Assembly: GCA_030064935.1 (NCBI GenBank)
Contig: JASJEA010000009.1
Coordinates: 1-32,767 of the forward strand
Reading direction: 5' to 3'
Source of the DNA: Crocosphaera sp.
Lineage (GTDB): Bacteria > Cyanobacteriota > Cyanobacteriia > Cyanobacteriales > Microcystaceae
Length of the DNA stretch: 32,767 bases
Shown here: positions 22,980 through 32,590 of the stretch, piece by piece
How the letters are laid out: each line of letters begins with the position of its first letter
Position numbering within the stretch: position 1 is the first letter of the stretch
The notes under the pieces: generated by a model
Told to the model about the DNA's origin: nothing
Databases searched by the model: none
Seen by the model: only the letters and a program-made list of their open reading frames with translations
Translations under genes and position numbers: made by a program

Positions 22980-25454
22980 ATGTTAAGTAAAAAATTCTCT
23001 TTCATTCAAGGTCGTAGTTGGATAATTTTAGCATTAATCTGGTTAGGGACGAATTTCTGCGATCGCTTGTGGTTAAGTTTAGATAATTCTCTTCCTGCTT
23101 GGGATCAAAGTAATCACTTAACCAAATCTCTGCAATATTTTTATAGCTTAAATTCACCAGAAATATTCAATCTAGAATGGTGGCGTAATTTTTGGATGTT
23201 ATCGACAAAATACCCTCCTGTAACCTATATTATTGGGTCATTTTTTCAACAGCTATTTGGCTTAGGTAATGATCAAGCTCTATTATCCAACCTATTGTAC
23301 AACGCAATTTTAATTATTTCCATTTATACCCTTGGTAAGACCTTATTTAATGCTCAAATTGGCCTATGGAGTGCAGGGTTATCCATGTTATTTCCTCGTT
23401 TATACCAGACTAGATTACAATTTTTACTTGACACACCTTTAATGACTTTAACCGTGGCTTGTTTTTGTTGCTTAACCCTTTGGAAACTGCAACACCTGAG
23501 AAAAAAGCAATGGTTATGGACTATCATTTTTGGTGTGTTTTGGGGGTTAGCTTTGCTGACGAAACAAAGTGTTATGTTTTTCTTGATAACTCCCTTAGTT
23601 TGGCTAGGCATTCATTATTTATGGCACCAAAAATGGGAGAGAATTATACAATTATTGGCCAGCTTTTTATTGTCCAGTTTACTTTGGTTCCCTTGGTATC
23701 GAACTAACTGGATTTATTTATTTAGCACCGTTCAAAATTCTAATGGCATTCCTGCAACTTATGAAGGTGATCCCCCCCTTAATACTGTAGCTGCTTGGAC
23801 TTATTATTGGCAAGATTTACCCTTAGCGATTGGTTGGGTTTTATTGTTAGTTCCTTTAGTTGGTTTCCTATTAAATTTACTGGGAAGATTTCCTACAAAG
23901 AAGGAAAATATTGATCATAAAAAATTCATACAAAGCTTTCAGTGGTTAGGAATTTATTTTATCGGCTCTTATTTAATTTGTTCGGCAATTTTTAACAAAG
24001 ATACTCGTTACATTATGCCTTATTTACCTATTATAGCTATATTTTTAAGCTATGGTTTGGTTCAATGGCGAGGAAAATGGCAACCGATTCGATGGGTGAC
24101 AATTGTAGTTGCTATTTTAGTGATGATTACTAATTTATTTCCCATTCCTGGAACAGAAAAAATATCTTTGTTATTAAGTCCTGGGGTTTCTTTCCGTCCT
24201 CATTTAAATCAAGACATTCCTGTTGAAGATATGATTGAAACTGCCCAAAAAATCACCCCTTATCAAATTGCAAATTTAGGAGTAATTGCTAATACTGATA
24301 GTGTCAATCATAATACCCTCAATTATTATGGACAATTGGCTGATTTTCAGGTCTATGGGAGAGAATTGGGAAATAAACAAGACTATATTCAACAAGATAG
24401 TCAATCTTTTGATTGGTTTATTAGCAAAACAGGAGACAATGGTTTTGCTAGAGAAAATCAATTAAAATTTGCTGAAACTTTAGATAATAATTCTAACTTT
24501 AAGGTAGTAAAAACCTGGGAAATGCCAGACCAAAGTATTGTTAAACTATATCATCGTCAAACCCCTTCAGTAATTATTAAGCCTTTGCAGCAATCTTTTA
24601 GTAAAATTCAGTTAGATAAGATAATAATACCTGAAAAAGTTTCTTCACGATTTCCGATTCCTATTACTTATAAATGGTCAGGAAATTGGCAAGATTTAGA
24701 ACAAGGATTAGTTTTATTATCTTGGTATCCCAAAGAAGTAAATAATAATGATATTACTTGGATACATGATCATGGAATTGGACAAGGAATGTTATGGAAT
24801 AAGTCATCTGAAAATCTAGGATTTCAAGTAACTGAAAACATGGCCATGCTTCCTAATAAAATTGTGCAAAATGGAGAGTATATTTTAAAAGCAACTTACC
24901 TTAATCGGAAGACAAATGAAAATTATAGTATTCCTGTTCCTGATGTAACTTTAATCATTGATAATACTCTCGATAAAAAAGCATCCCCCCAATTAGATTT
25001 AGGGACTCAATTGCGTAATGTTTCCACTTATTTAGGACAAGGAATATCCGGATTGGATATGATCTTTAGTAAAGTAGGACGTTTTAATCAATATGATCCC
25101 ATTCAAGACTATCTCAAACAAACAGAAATAGCCCTAAAATACCGTTTAGATAACTCTCCTAAAAACCAGCAATTAAATTGGACTTATGGGTTAGTATTAT
25201 CCCAAGTTTTACAAGAAGATCCCCAAGAAGCGATCGCCGCTTTAAAACAACTGATTTATATTGATGCTAATAACCCTTATCATCATGCTTATCTGGCTTT
25301 TGTTTATCTTTATAATTGGCAACCAAAAGCAGCAGAAATTGCCTTAAAACCTGCCCTAGAAATGGAGCCGAATCTCAAAGAATTTAAAGCCTTACAAGGT
25401 GTTTCTTTCCTCATGCAAGGTAATTTCATAAAAGGTTGGAAACTGTTATCTTAG
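22980..25454 (+). CDS. GT39/PMT-type membrane glycosyltransferase with C-terminal TPRs
   Basis: The 824-residue protein has about ten hydrophobic helices in the first 400 residues. The first luminal loop carries an acidic residue (Asp42 in LPAWDQSNH), as in the GT-C superfamily of lipid-phospho-sugar mannosyltransferases. The part at about 400-690 is soluble and beta-rich. The last 120 residues look like tetratricopeptide repeats (EAIAALKQLIYIDANNPYHH, AEIALKPALEMEPNL). It probably transfers a sugar from a polyprenyl-phosphate donor onto protein, lipid or polysaccharide at the outer face of the plasma membrane. The neighbouring genes give no target. Confidence 0.85.
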   Translation: MLSKKFSFIQGRSWIILALIWLGTNFCDRLWLSLDNSLPAWDQSNHLTKSLQYFYSLNSPEIFNLEWWRNFWMLSTKYPPVTYIIGSFFQQLFGLGNDQALLSNLLYNAILIISIYTLGKTLFNAQIGLWSAGLSMLFPRLYQTRLQFLLDTPLMTLTVACFCCLTLWKLQHLRKKQWLWTIIFGVFWGLALLTKQSVMFFLITPLVWLGIHYLWHQKWERIIQLLASFLLSSLLWFPWYRTNWIYLFSTVQNSNGIPATYEGDPPLNTVAAWTYYWQDLPLAIGWVLLLVPLVGFLLNLLGRFPTKKENIDHKKFIQSFQWLGIYFIGSYLICSAIFNKDTRYIMPYLPIIAIFLSYGLVQWRGKWQPIRWVTIVVAILVMITNLFPIPGTEKISLLLSPGVSFRPHLNQDIPVEDMIETAQKITPYQIANLGVIANTDSVNHNTLNYYGQLADFQVYGRELGNKQDYIQQDSQSFDWFISKTGDNGFARENQLKFAETLDNNSNFKVVKTWEMPDQSIVKLYHRQTPSVIIKPLQQSFSKIQLDKIIIPEKVSSRFPIPITYKWSGNWQDLEQGLVLLSWYPKEVNNNDITWIHDHGIGQGMLWNKSSENLGFQVTENMAMLPNKIVQNGEYILKATYLNRKTNENYSIPVPDVTLIIDNTLDKKASPQLDLGTQLRNVSTYLGQGISGLDMIFSKVGRFNQYDPIQDYLKQTEIALKYRLDNSPKNQQLNWTYGLVLSQVLQEDPQEAIAALKQLIYIDANNPYHHAYLAFVYLYNWQPKAAEIALKPALEMEPNLKEFKALQGVSFLMQGNFIKGWKLLS

Positions 25455-25654
25455 AGTTAAAGTGATGGGTTAGGGTGCGGATAAACAGTTATGATGTTTG
25501 TATCAAAGTTGACTCTGTACCTAGCCCCCCTACTGGACTTTTTCAACTAAAATGAGCTAATAGGAATTTAAGCATCTTGCTCACTCGCTGTAAAAAACAT
25601 TAAGCAGTATGCTTGCAGTTTGTGAAATCTAATGCACTAAATTAGTTGAAATTG

Positions 25655-28600
25655 TCAGTATTGAGTAAGCCATTGTAATACTGTCTCTGCTAAGTGAGGA
25701 TCATCAGGGGAAAAAACCGATAAACCTGATGCTTCTTGTGTAGTAATAACACCAATAACACCCTTAAATTTGGTTAAACTTCTTAAAAGATGAGGGGATA
25801 AATTAGACTTACCAGTATCAGAAGCAGAGTCATAAAATAGTAAAATTAAGGTTTTCTCAGAGTAATTCCGTTGCAGTAAATGCCAGTATAAACGAAGTTT
25901 GGCTAGGGTTTCTGGTAATCCATGCTCAAACGCTAAATAGTCTTGTTCTAATATTTGATCGTAAATATCAATAGCAGGGGTTTCTGTATCAATAAAACGG
26001 CTGCTATCAATGAAAATAATTTCTTTTGATTCTAATTGAGAACTCTGTTTAATTTGTTCTTTAAATTGGTAAAATTTGCTTACAATTTCATTGGTTTTGC
26101 TTTTAGTTTGTTCAGGAAATGATGAAGAATTATTAGATAAATCTCGCTGATACCAAGCTTCCTTAAAATTTTCATAGGATAAATGTTGTACACAATGCCA
26201 AAGGACTCGATAACTAGGAGAAATGTCAGTTAATGACCTTTCATCAAGGCGATCTCTTAATTGAGTTACCACCTGTTTCATCTGTTGTATGGGTAGTGTT
26301 TCAATTAAACTATCAGCAATTTGTTGCCCTAATTTATCACTTTTTTCTATTGGTAACAATTTTATAAAAATTGCAACTGCTTCCTTATTGCCTACTGCAA
26401 TTTTGCTTAAACTCTTAGCTGCACAACGTCTATTTTCTGAGTTAGAATTGGTTTCTAAAAATCGAATTAAAGCGGCGATAGCTGCTGGATTATCCATGCC
26501 GATCTCCCCTAAACTTTCGGCTGCTAAACGACAAATGTCTGGAGAACTATCATCTTGAATTAAATTAATGAGAACGGTTAATGCGTCTAAATTACCTGGG
26601 TCTATTTTTCCCAAACTAACGGCGACTTGACGTAAAACAAATTTATCGTTTGATGTTTTTAAAACTTGAGTTAAGGCATTAATAGATGTTGTATTACCTG
26701 GATCAATTTTACCTAGGGTTTCTGCTATTTCTCTATAAGCTTCATCATTTTTAAACTCTTCCATCAATTCTCTAGAAATTTTAATAAGTGCTGGATTATC
26801 TGGAGCAATTTTCCCTAAACTATCTAAGGCTTCCTTGCGAATTAATAACGGCTCTTCTGGATTAAGTAGTTGTTGTAAAATGGCGATCGCTTCTTCATTA
26901 TTTGTGCCAATTTTGCCTAAGCTACTAATAGCAATCCAGCGCATATAAATGTCATCGTTTTCCTTGAGCAGATGCACTAAAGCCTTAATAGCCTCAATAT
27001 TTCCTGGGAAAACTTCTCCTAAACTATAAACTACTTCTTGACGAATGCTTTTACTGGTTGCTGTTTGCATTAACTTAATTAAACCGGCGATCGCTGTGGG
27101 ATTTCCTGGGTCAATTTTTTCTAAACTTTGTGCTGCCTGTCTTCTAATTCCCTCCTCTTTCGTTGTGCGAATTAACTGCACTAAAATGGCGATCGCTGTT
27201 GCATTTTCCTTGCCAACGATTTCTAAACATTCAAAAGTCCGTCGAAGCAAACTGGGTTCTAGTTGACGATGTAATAAACGTATTAATGCTTTGATACCTC
27301 GTCCCTGCCCTGGGGCAATTTTTTCTAACCCCAAAAATGCTTTTTGGTATTCTTGATCTGTTGTAGCTGCTTCTAGCCCTTCAACGATGGTACTAATGGC
27401 TTTGGCATTGCCGAGATCAATTATGCCTAAGGTTTGTGCTAGTTGCCAACGAAGGGATTGCTTCTCAACCCTTTCAAGATATTGGGTTAAGGCAACTGTA
27501 GCTATTTGATTGCCTTTTGCTAAACGTTCTAAATAGGATAACGCTTGTTGTTGTTCTGGGGTTCCCTGATAGTTTTTAAGCAGATTAATGAGATGGTTAA
27601 CAGCTAGGGGCCGATAGAGATCATTTAAGGCTTTTCTAGCGGCTATGGTACGTAATTTAACCCCATTACCATTGTCTAATACCCATCCCCACAATTTTTC
27701 AATGATCGTTTTTGCCAAAGAAGAATTAGGAAAGCTGCATAAGCCTTTAACTGCAGTTAAATGAGCTTTAAACCCATAAAAATTTTCCGGACTGCAGCCA
27801 TCTTCAAAGGTAACTAAGGCTCTCATTAAGGCTTCTTTGTCCTCTGAGGTAACATCTTCTCGTCCCAACCAAAACAGCAAAATTTGCTGCCATTGATGCT
27901 GAAACATCCCTAAATTCCCTTCTTCTCGAAGAAAATACTGCCATTCGTCAATGGCTAAGGCCGCAAAATAATCCTCAAAGGTAGGATCTGAAAATTGATA
28001 GTAATTATCTTGATCTTCTTGAGTGCTTAGGCCAACTCTTTTCAACCAATTGAGTTGCAAAGCTAAAGAGAGTAAAGAATCTTGATCTTCAATCAAGCTT
28101 TGGGAAATCGCAGACTCCCTTTCCCCTATTTGGCGATGGCTCAAGGCTAACTGAGATAAAAACTGATTTAATTCTTCTTGTTGTTTGGGGTTGGTACTAA
28201 TGGTTTCTGCTTGCCATTGATAAAATTCATCAACGAGAACACTATAAAGGTTAGCTACTGTGTCTGGTAGAGTTTGGGTTTTTTTTTGCCAGAGACGACA
28301 TACCAGGGATAAACGCAAAGGATTCGTCAGCCATGACTGAAGATTTTGTTTCTCTGGCTGTTGTAAAAGACGACATAATTTTTTGTTAAAGTCTTCCTCT
28401 GTTGGGAGTTTTTGTGACCATGGATAATGGAGACTAAACCATTGTTGAATAAACTTTTCGACTCCAGTTTCCTTTGCTAGAGGGCGTGTTTGATAAATAT
28501 CAAACTGGGATAAGTCTTGAGGCTGTTTTTTCCAGGTCAAGGTTTGACAAGTTAGGATGATATGTGCATTTCCGATTTCCTGTTGTTGTATCAGTAAGTT

Positions 28601-29263
28601 TAGGGGAGATACATATTTACGAGGTATTGATTCTACTAACCAATAATCAATGCCATCCGCTAGTAACCAAACTTGCCCATTTTCTAACAAGGCTTTAAAG
28701 GAAGCTTGCCATTGCTCTAGGGGTATCTCTTTCTGACTTCGGTAACCTTTAGCGGCCTGATTTAGCCATTTTTTGTGTAAATATTCTTCTACTGTTAGGG
28801 TTTTGATCTGACTGGGAGAAACCCAAATAGGTATTTGTTTGGTGTTTTCTAATATCCAATGGGCAATCTTTTGCAAACAAAGGCTTTTTCCTGTTCCTGA
28901 GTCTCCAACAATGGCAATTTTCCGTGTGTTGTTAGGATCATTCACCTGAGAAATTGTCTCAAACCATGACTCTTGCAGGTACTCTTCCCCGCTCAATGAA
29001 TTATATTGACTCATGGGGAGCCCTTGTCTATTCAAATCACTGGTTTTCAAGCTAACACTGCTATGGTTAGCTAACTGGAGACACTCTAAAGAGATATGTA
29101 GCTTTTTTGCCTCTTCCTCCCTATGATTCGGTTGGGTACTCATAGGATTAATGGGCAAAGAATACTTCAGCATTCGACGGCTAACTTCTTTCCAGTCTAT
29201 GCTGAGGGTGAGAGGAGATTCAGAGGATATATGTTGAGTAGCAGGTAAGTGACCTTGGGACAT
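25655..29263 (-). CDS. NACHT-domain STAND NTPase with HEAT repeats
   Basis: The 1202-residue protein has a short N-terminal region, a NACHT-type NTPase (about 113-430; Walker A GDSGTGKS at 120-127, Walker B VWLLADGID with Asp203 and Asp206, then ILTCQTLTW) and a helical winged region. About 12 HEAT/PBS-lyase-like repeats of 37-39 residues follow between about 580 and 1040, with the recurring linker IDPGN (SLGKIDPGN occurs more than once). A C-terminal alpha/beta domain (about 1095-1202, IIFIDSSRF to GVIGVITTQE) closes it. STAND proteins are ATP switches that oligomerise upon ligand binding; some bacterial NACHT proteins defend against phage. No nuclease or protease effector is visible at the N-terminus. 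No partner gene is adjacent. Confidence 0.88.
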   Translation of the reverse strand: MSQGHLPATQHISSESPLTLSIDWKEVSRRMLKYSLPINPMSTQPNHREEEAKKLHISLECLQLANHSSVSLKTSDLNRQGLPMSQYNSLSGEEYLQESWFETISQVNDPNNTRKIAIVGDSGTGKSLCLQKIAHWILENTKQIPIWVSPSQIKTLTVEEYLHKKWLNQAAKGYRSQKEIPLEQWQASFKALLENGQVWLLADGIDYWLVESIPRKYVSPLNLLIQQQEIGNAHIILTCQTLTWKKQPQDLSQFDIYQTRPLAKETGVEKFIQQWFSLHYPWSQKLPTEEDFNKKLCRLLQQPEKQNLQSWLTNPLRLSLVCRLWQKKTQTLPDTVANLYSVLVDEFYQWQAETISTNPKQQEELNQFLSQLALSHRQIGERESAISQSLIEDQDSLLSLALQLNWLKRVGLSTQEDQDNYYQFSDPTFEDYFAALAIDEWQYFLREEGNLGMFQHQWQQILLFWLGREDVTSEDKEALMRALVTFEDGCSPENFYGFKAHLTAVKGLCSFPNSSLAKTIIEKLWGWVLDNGNGVKLRTIAARKALNDLYRPLAVNHLINLLKNYQGTPEQQQALSYLERLAKGNQIATVALTQYLERVEKQSLRWQLAQTLGIIDLGNAKAISTIVEGLEAATTDQEYQKAFLGLEKIAPGQGRGIKALIRLLHRQLEPSLLRRTFECLEIVGKENATAIAILVQLIRTTKEEGIRRQAAQSLEKIDPGNPTAIAGLIKLMQTATSKSIRQEVVYSLGEVFPGNIEAIKALVHLLKENDDIYMRWIAISSLGKIGTNNEEAIAILQQLLNPEEPLLIRKEALDSLGKIAPDNPALIKISRELMEEFKNDEAYREIAETLGKIDPGNTTSINALTQVLKTSNDKFVLRQVAVSLGKIDPGNLDALTVLINLIQDDSSPDICRLAAESLGEIGMDNPAAIAALIRFLETNSNSENRRCAAKSLSKIAVGNKEAVAIFIKLLPIEKSDKLGQQIADSLIETLPIQQMKQVVTQLRDRLDERSLTDISPSYRVLWHCVQHLSYENFKEAWYQRDLSNNSSSFPEQTKSKTNEIVSKFYQFKEQIKQSSQLESKEIIFIDSSRFIDTETPAIDIYDQILEQDYLAFEHGLPETLAKLRLYWHLLQRNYSEKTLILLFYDSASDTGKSNLSPHLLRSLTKFKGVIGVITTQEASGLSVFSPDDPHLAETVLQWLTQY

Positions 29264-29355
29264 TCTTGTCGCCTAGTTTTATTACTATTTTACCCTTTGC
29301 TGTAGTCTTTATTAACATTCATCAAAAGATGGATACACTAAACTAAAAACTGCTT

Positions 29356-30612
29356 TTAAGCGACAGCTTCAGTGGGTATATGTAGAAAGATTATATTTAA
29401 GATTTCTTGTTTATTAAAGGGTTTACTAAGTAACCCAGCCCCCCCAACTACTTTGGTTTGTAAGCGTTCAAACATACCTTGGTTTTGAACCAACAAAATC
29501 GTAGGAGATGTTTCTGGAGCAAGAATTTTCCGCAAACGACGACAAATTTCCCAACCATCAATATTGGGCATTTCTAAATCAACAAAAATCAAGTCTGGTT
29601 TGTAATGGACTAAGAGGGGGATGGCTTTGCGACTATCGTGAATACCTAGAAATTTATACCCTTGTTTTTCAACAATGTCTTTAAACAACTGACAAGTTTT
29701 GGGATCGTCATCAACACAAGCAATTAATTTCTCCTGTGTCTTGACTGCGGTTTTTTTGCCTGATAATGCTAAGGGTTGGGGTAAATCTTCAATTTTCACT
29801 AATCCAATCAAATCCAGTTGGACATATAAGCTTAAGGATGAGGTTAACCTTAATAAGTCTTGATTCATGTGAACGGATAAGTCCCTTAAACTCCGATTTC
29901 CCTGAATATTTTTGCTTAAAACATCGTATGTTTTTGGGGATGTTCGTTGCTTTAATTCTTCTATACTTTTGATTATCGGTGCTTCGTTAGGAGAGCGATC
30001 GCCTAAAGTGGAGCGATGCCAATTTTGCCACATTTTCCAAGTTGCTACAATCATTTGTTGGGGATCAAAAAATACAAAGGGAGAGGAACAAGTTTGCTCT
30101 AGATCAAAATGACAAGTAACTTCTCTACTTTGCATTAAGTCAAATAAAATCTCGATGACGATACTGTTAATAATTTCTAATAATTGGGTACGATTAATTT
30201 TCTGTTGTTTAAACCAACTACAGAGTACATCGTAATCCCAACCAATGGGGTGATCTTGAATCAAGGAAGCAGCGATATCTCTTTGAATGGGAATGGATTG
30301 GAATCCTGAAGCTTTGATTTTGGGACAAAATTCTAAAACCGTTCTTCTCCATCTTCTAACAGGATGAGTTCCCCCATTAGCATAAATAATTCTTCCTAAA
30401 TACCAATAAATATTTGATTTTTCCCCTTGTGGATTTTGACAAGATATTTTCCCACTAAACTGACTATTCCTTAATTCTTGAAATAATTTTGCTTGTTGAT
30501 ATGTTGCAAAATTATTGAAGTATAAAGGGGCATAATTACAATTTCCCTGTGTCATGGATAGATTGTTTAAAGATGATGAGGTTTTTATTTTTTCCCGCTT
30601 AACATAAACCAT
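29356..30612 (-). CDS. PatA/PixG-type response regulator (DUF4388 + receiver)
   Basis: From the ATG at 30612 it has 418 residues (an in-frame GTG is 6 nt upstream). Residues about 30-290 are the PatA-type N-terminal domain: FSGKISCQNPQGEKSNIYWY, then LGRIIYANGG and HPVRRWRRTV. Residues 295-418 are a receiver with acidic cluster VDDDP, phospho-acceptor Asp345 in FVDLEMPNIDGW and Lys397 in LLSKPF. The conserved Thr/Ser of the fourth strand is replaced in ILLVQNQG. In cyanobacteria this class regulates phototaxis, pili and heterocyst pattern, working with CheW/CheA-like partners. The SigF gene lies just upstream on the same strand, which also fits pilus or motility control. Confidence 0.88.
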   Translation of the reverse strand: MVYVKREKIKTSSSLNNLSMTQGNCNYAPLYFNNFATYQQAKLFQELRNSQFSGKISCQNPQGEKSNIYWYLGRIIYANGGTHPVRRWRRTVLEFCPKIKASGFQSIPIQRDIAASLIQDHPIGWDYDVLCSWFKQQKINRTQLLEIINSIVIEILFDLMQSREVTCHFDLEQTCSSPFVFFDPQQMIVATWKMWQNWHRSTLGDRSPNEAPIIKSIEELKQRTSPKTYDVLSKNIQGNRSLRDLSVHMNQDLLRLTSSLSLYVQLDLIGLVKIEDLPQPLALSGKKTAVKTQEKLIACVDDDPKTCQLFKDIVEKQGYKFLGIHDSRKAIPLLVHYKPDLIFVDLEMPNIDGWEICRRLRKILAPETSPTILLVQNQGMFERLQTKVVGGAGLLSKPFNKQEILNIIFLHIPTEAVA

Positions 30613-30793
30613 TAACACGAACCCTTGAATTCATTTGATATCTGTTAGTTAACTTTATCTTGTCATAATTTTGATGCTAACTCGGTGATTTTGATCACAC
30701 CTTACTAACTCACCGCTAATTATTAATCAAAAGCCCTATTCATGAATAAATAGGGAATCAATTAACTTATTTTTTCCTTTGATTACTCATTAA

Positions 30794-31570
30794 TTAACAA
30801 ACTTCTGTGTTCATATTTTTCTTGAGAACTTCTAATCCTTTTTTAACCCGACGAGAAACTGTAACTACACTAATACCTAATTGCTCGGCTGTTTCTTTTT
30901 GGGTTAAGTCTTTGAGAAAAACAAATTCAAGAATATTTCTCGTCCGTTCTTCTAATTGTTCTAACGCTTGTTGTAGACGAATTTGATCTTCTTGAGCCAG
31001 TTGAAAACTACGATAGTTGGCATCAGGAACTAAGTCAGCTAAACTGGTTTGTCCTTCTCCTTCATTACTAATTTTAACGTCTAAACTCATTGGTTCTCTA
31101 TTCTGAAAAGCAAGTTTTATTTCTTGCCATTGTTTTAGGGGAATTTCTAATACTTGAGCAATTTCTGAATCCGTTGGTTGTCGGTTAAATTTTTCTCTAA
31201 ATTCTTGGCGAATATTCATCGATTGACGACCTAATTCTAGCCAACGTCTGGGGATACGAACGGTGTATTTTTTGTCCCGTAAATAATGCTGAATTTCTCC
31301 CCTAATATAGGGAATAGCAAAGGAACTAAAGGCATGACCTTTCTCAAGATTAAATCTTTCGATAGCACGAATTAGTCCTAAACTACCCACTTGTACTAAG
31401 TCTTCATAACTTTCTGGACACTGGTTAACCCAGTGATGTGCTTCTTTGCGAACCAGCCCAAAATTTAATTCTAAAATCTTGTTACGTAGTCTCGTTTGAC
31501 CTGTTTTTTGATACTCTTGAAACAAATTAAGGGTTTGAAGTTTGACGTTTTCTTTGGTAGTGGTGTACAT
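30794..31570 (-). CDS. sigF: Group 3 RNA polymerase sigma factor, SigF-like
   Basis: 258 residues from the ATG at 31570; an upstream TTG frame extension is unlikely. Region 2 is clear (ESYEDLVQVGSLGLIRAIER, then FNLEKGHAFSSFAIPYIRGE), followed by region 3 (IRQEFREKFNRQPTDSEIAQ) and region 4 with HTH (LTQKETAEQLGISVVTVSRR). It matches the cyanobacterial SigF (group 3, SigB/SigF-like), which in Synechocystis controls type IV pili, motility and salt-stress genes. No anti-sigma gene is adjacent. The next gene downstream is the PatA-type regulator, 181 bp away. Confidence 0.92.
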   Translation of the reverse strand: MYTTTKENVKLQTLNLFQEYQKTGQTRLRNKILELNFGLVRKEAHHWVNQCPESYEDLVQVGSLGLIRAIERFNLEKGHAFSSFAIPYIRGEIQHYLRDKKYTVRIPRRWLELGRQSMNIRQEFREKFNRQPTDSEIAQVLEIPLKQWQEIKLAFQNREPMSLDVKISNEGEGQTSLADLVPDANYRSFQLAQEDQIRLQQALEQLEERTRNILEFVFLKDLTQKETAEQLGISVVTVSRRVKKGLEVLKKNMNTEVC

Positions 31571-31837
31571 AGCAAATAAGCACCGTGTTACTGTTGTTGG
31601 CAACCAATTGACTATCTTTAGCCTAAAATGAGGGGGATGTTGCTTACAACGGCATTTACACTACTCTTTATCAATTCCTTTAACTACAACTTACTTAGTT
31701 ATACGGAGAGAAAGAGGGAAATAATTAAAGAAATATTAAGGAATAAATAGTTCTGTCAAATAGCTGTGTTTTTAACTCGGCAAAACCCCCTACTTATGTG
31801 GCTTTGCAGTTTGTTAAGTTAGTTGACAAACAAGGGC

Positions 31838-32590
31838 TTAGTCCAATGATAACAGATGATATTGTACCCCTGTTTCAAAGATTCTCACTCCTCCCCCTTC
31901 AGCAATAGTTTGTTTTAAAGCGGGAACATTACTGATGGTAACACCCGCTAAGTAATTAACCCCAAAATCGGCTAATTCCTCTAACCAAGGTAAAGTTGGC
32001 CCCATTAATACCACAGTGGCATTTTGAGACAATTCGACGAGACGGGGAAAGGTTTTATTGGGAATGGAGGTAGCGGTTAAGAATACCCAGTCGGACTCAG
32101 GTAGCAAATATTCTGAAGCAGTAGCGGGAAAGTCTCCAGGGATGGGGTTCAGTTCAATGACATTAATCTTCATGTCTTTTTCGTATTGTTTTAACCCTGG
32201 ATAACGACCAATGACGGACACTTGTTTTCCTTGCAGTTGAGGGAGAAAATACTCAAAAACCGATAGGTTAGCTGAAGTGGCCCGAGGAAGGGCGATCGCT
32301 TTTTGTATGAGGGGAGAGTTATGATTGATGATAGCGTTGATAGTGGCCATGGCAACGGTTGCTTCATAAGCATCCCAGGATCGCAACCATGATGATAGGT
32401 CTTTAACAGGTTTATTAACCAGAGTTCCTGACCAAGATAGGGTACGAGTCGGAATCGCTGGACTCATACATAACCCCATTCCTTCGGCTTTACACAAGGT
32501 CCAAGTTAGACCAATGATAATTTCTTCAATGGAGGTATTGGTTTGTCCATAATCTATTAATAAGTTATAAATTTCTTTAGGGTTGATCAT
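31838..32590 (-). CDS. DUF4213/DUF364 family protein
   Basis: The 250-residue protein matches the two-part DUF4213 (about 5-95, with GLCMSPAIPTRTLSW) and DUF364 (about 110-245, Rossmann-like: VSVIGRYPGLKQYE, then LMGPTLPWLEEL and ...GVTISN) architecture. These proteins are suspected to bind heavy metals or metal chelates, but their biochemistry is not known. The start ATG at 32590 lies within the 3' end of the upstream gene (14 bp overlap), a sign of translational coupling and a shared transcript. Confidence 0.88.
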   Translation of the reverse strand: MINPKEIYNLLIDYGQTNTSIEEIIIGLTWTLCKAEGMGLCMSPAIPTRTLSWSGTLVNKPVKDLSSWLRSWDAYEATVAMATINAIINHNSPLIQKAIALPRATSANLSVFEYFLPQLQGKQVSVIGRYPGLKQYEKDMKINVIELNPIPGDFPATASEYLLPESDWVFLTATSIPNKTFPRLVELSQNATVVLMGPTLPWLEELADFGVNYLAGVTISNVPALKQTIAEGGGVRIFETGVQYHLLSLD

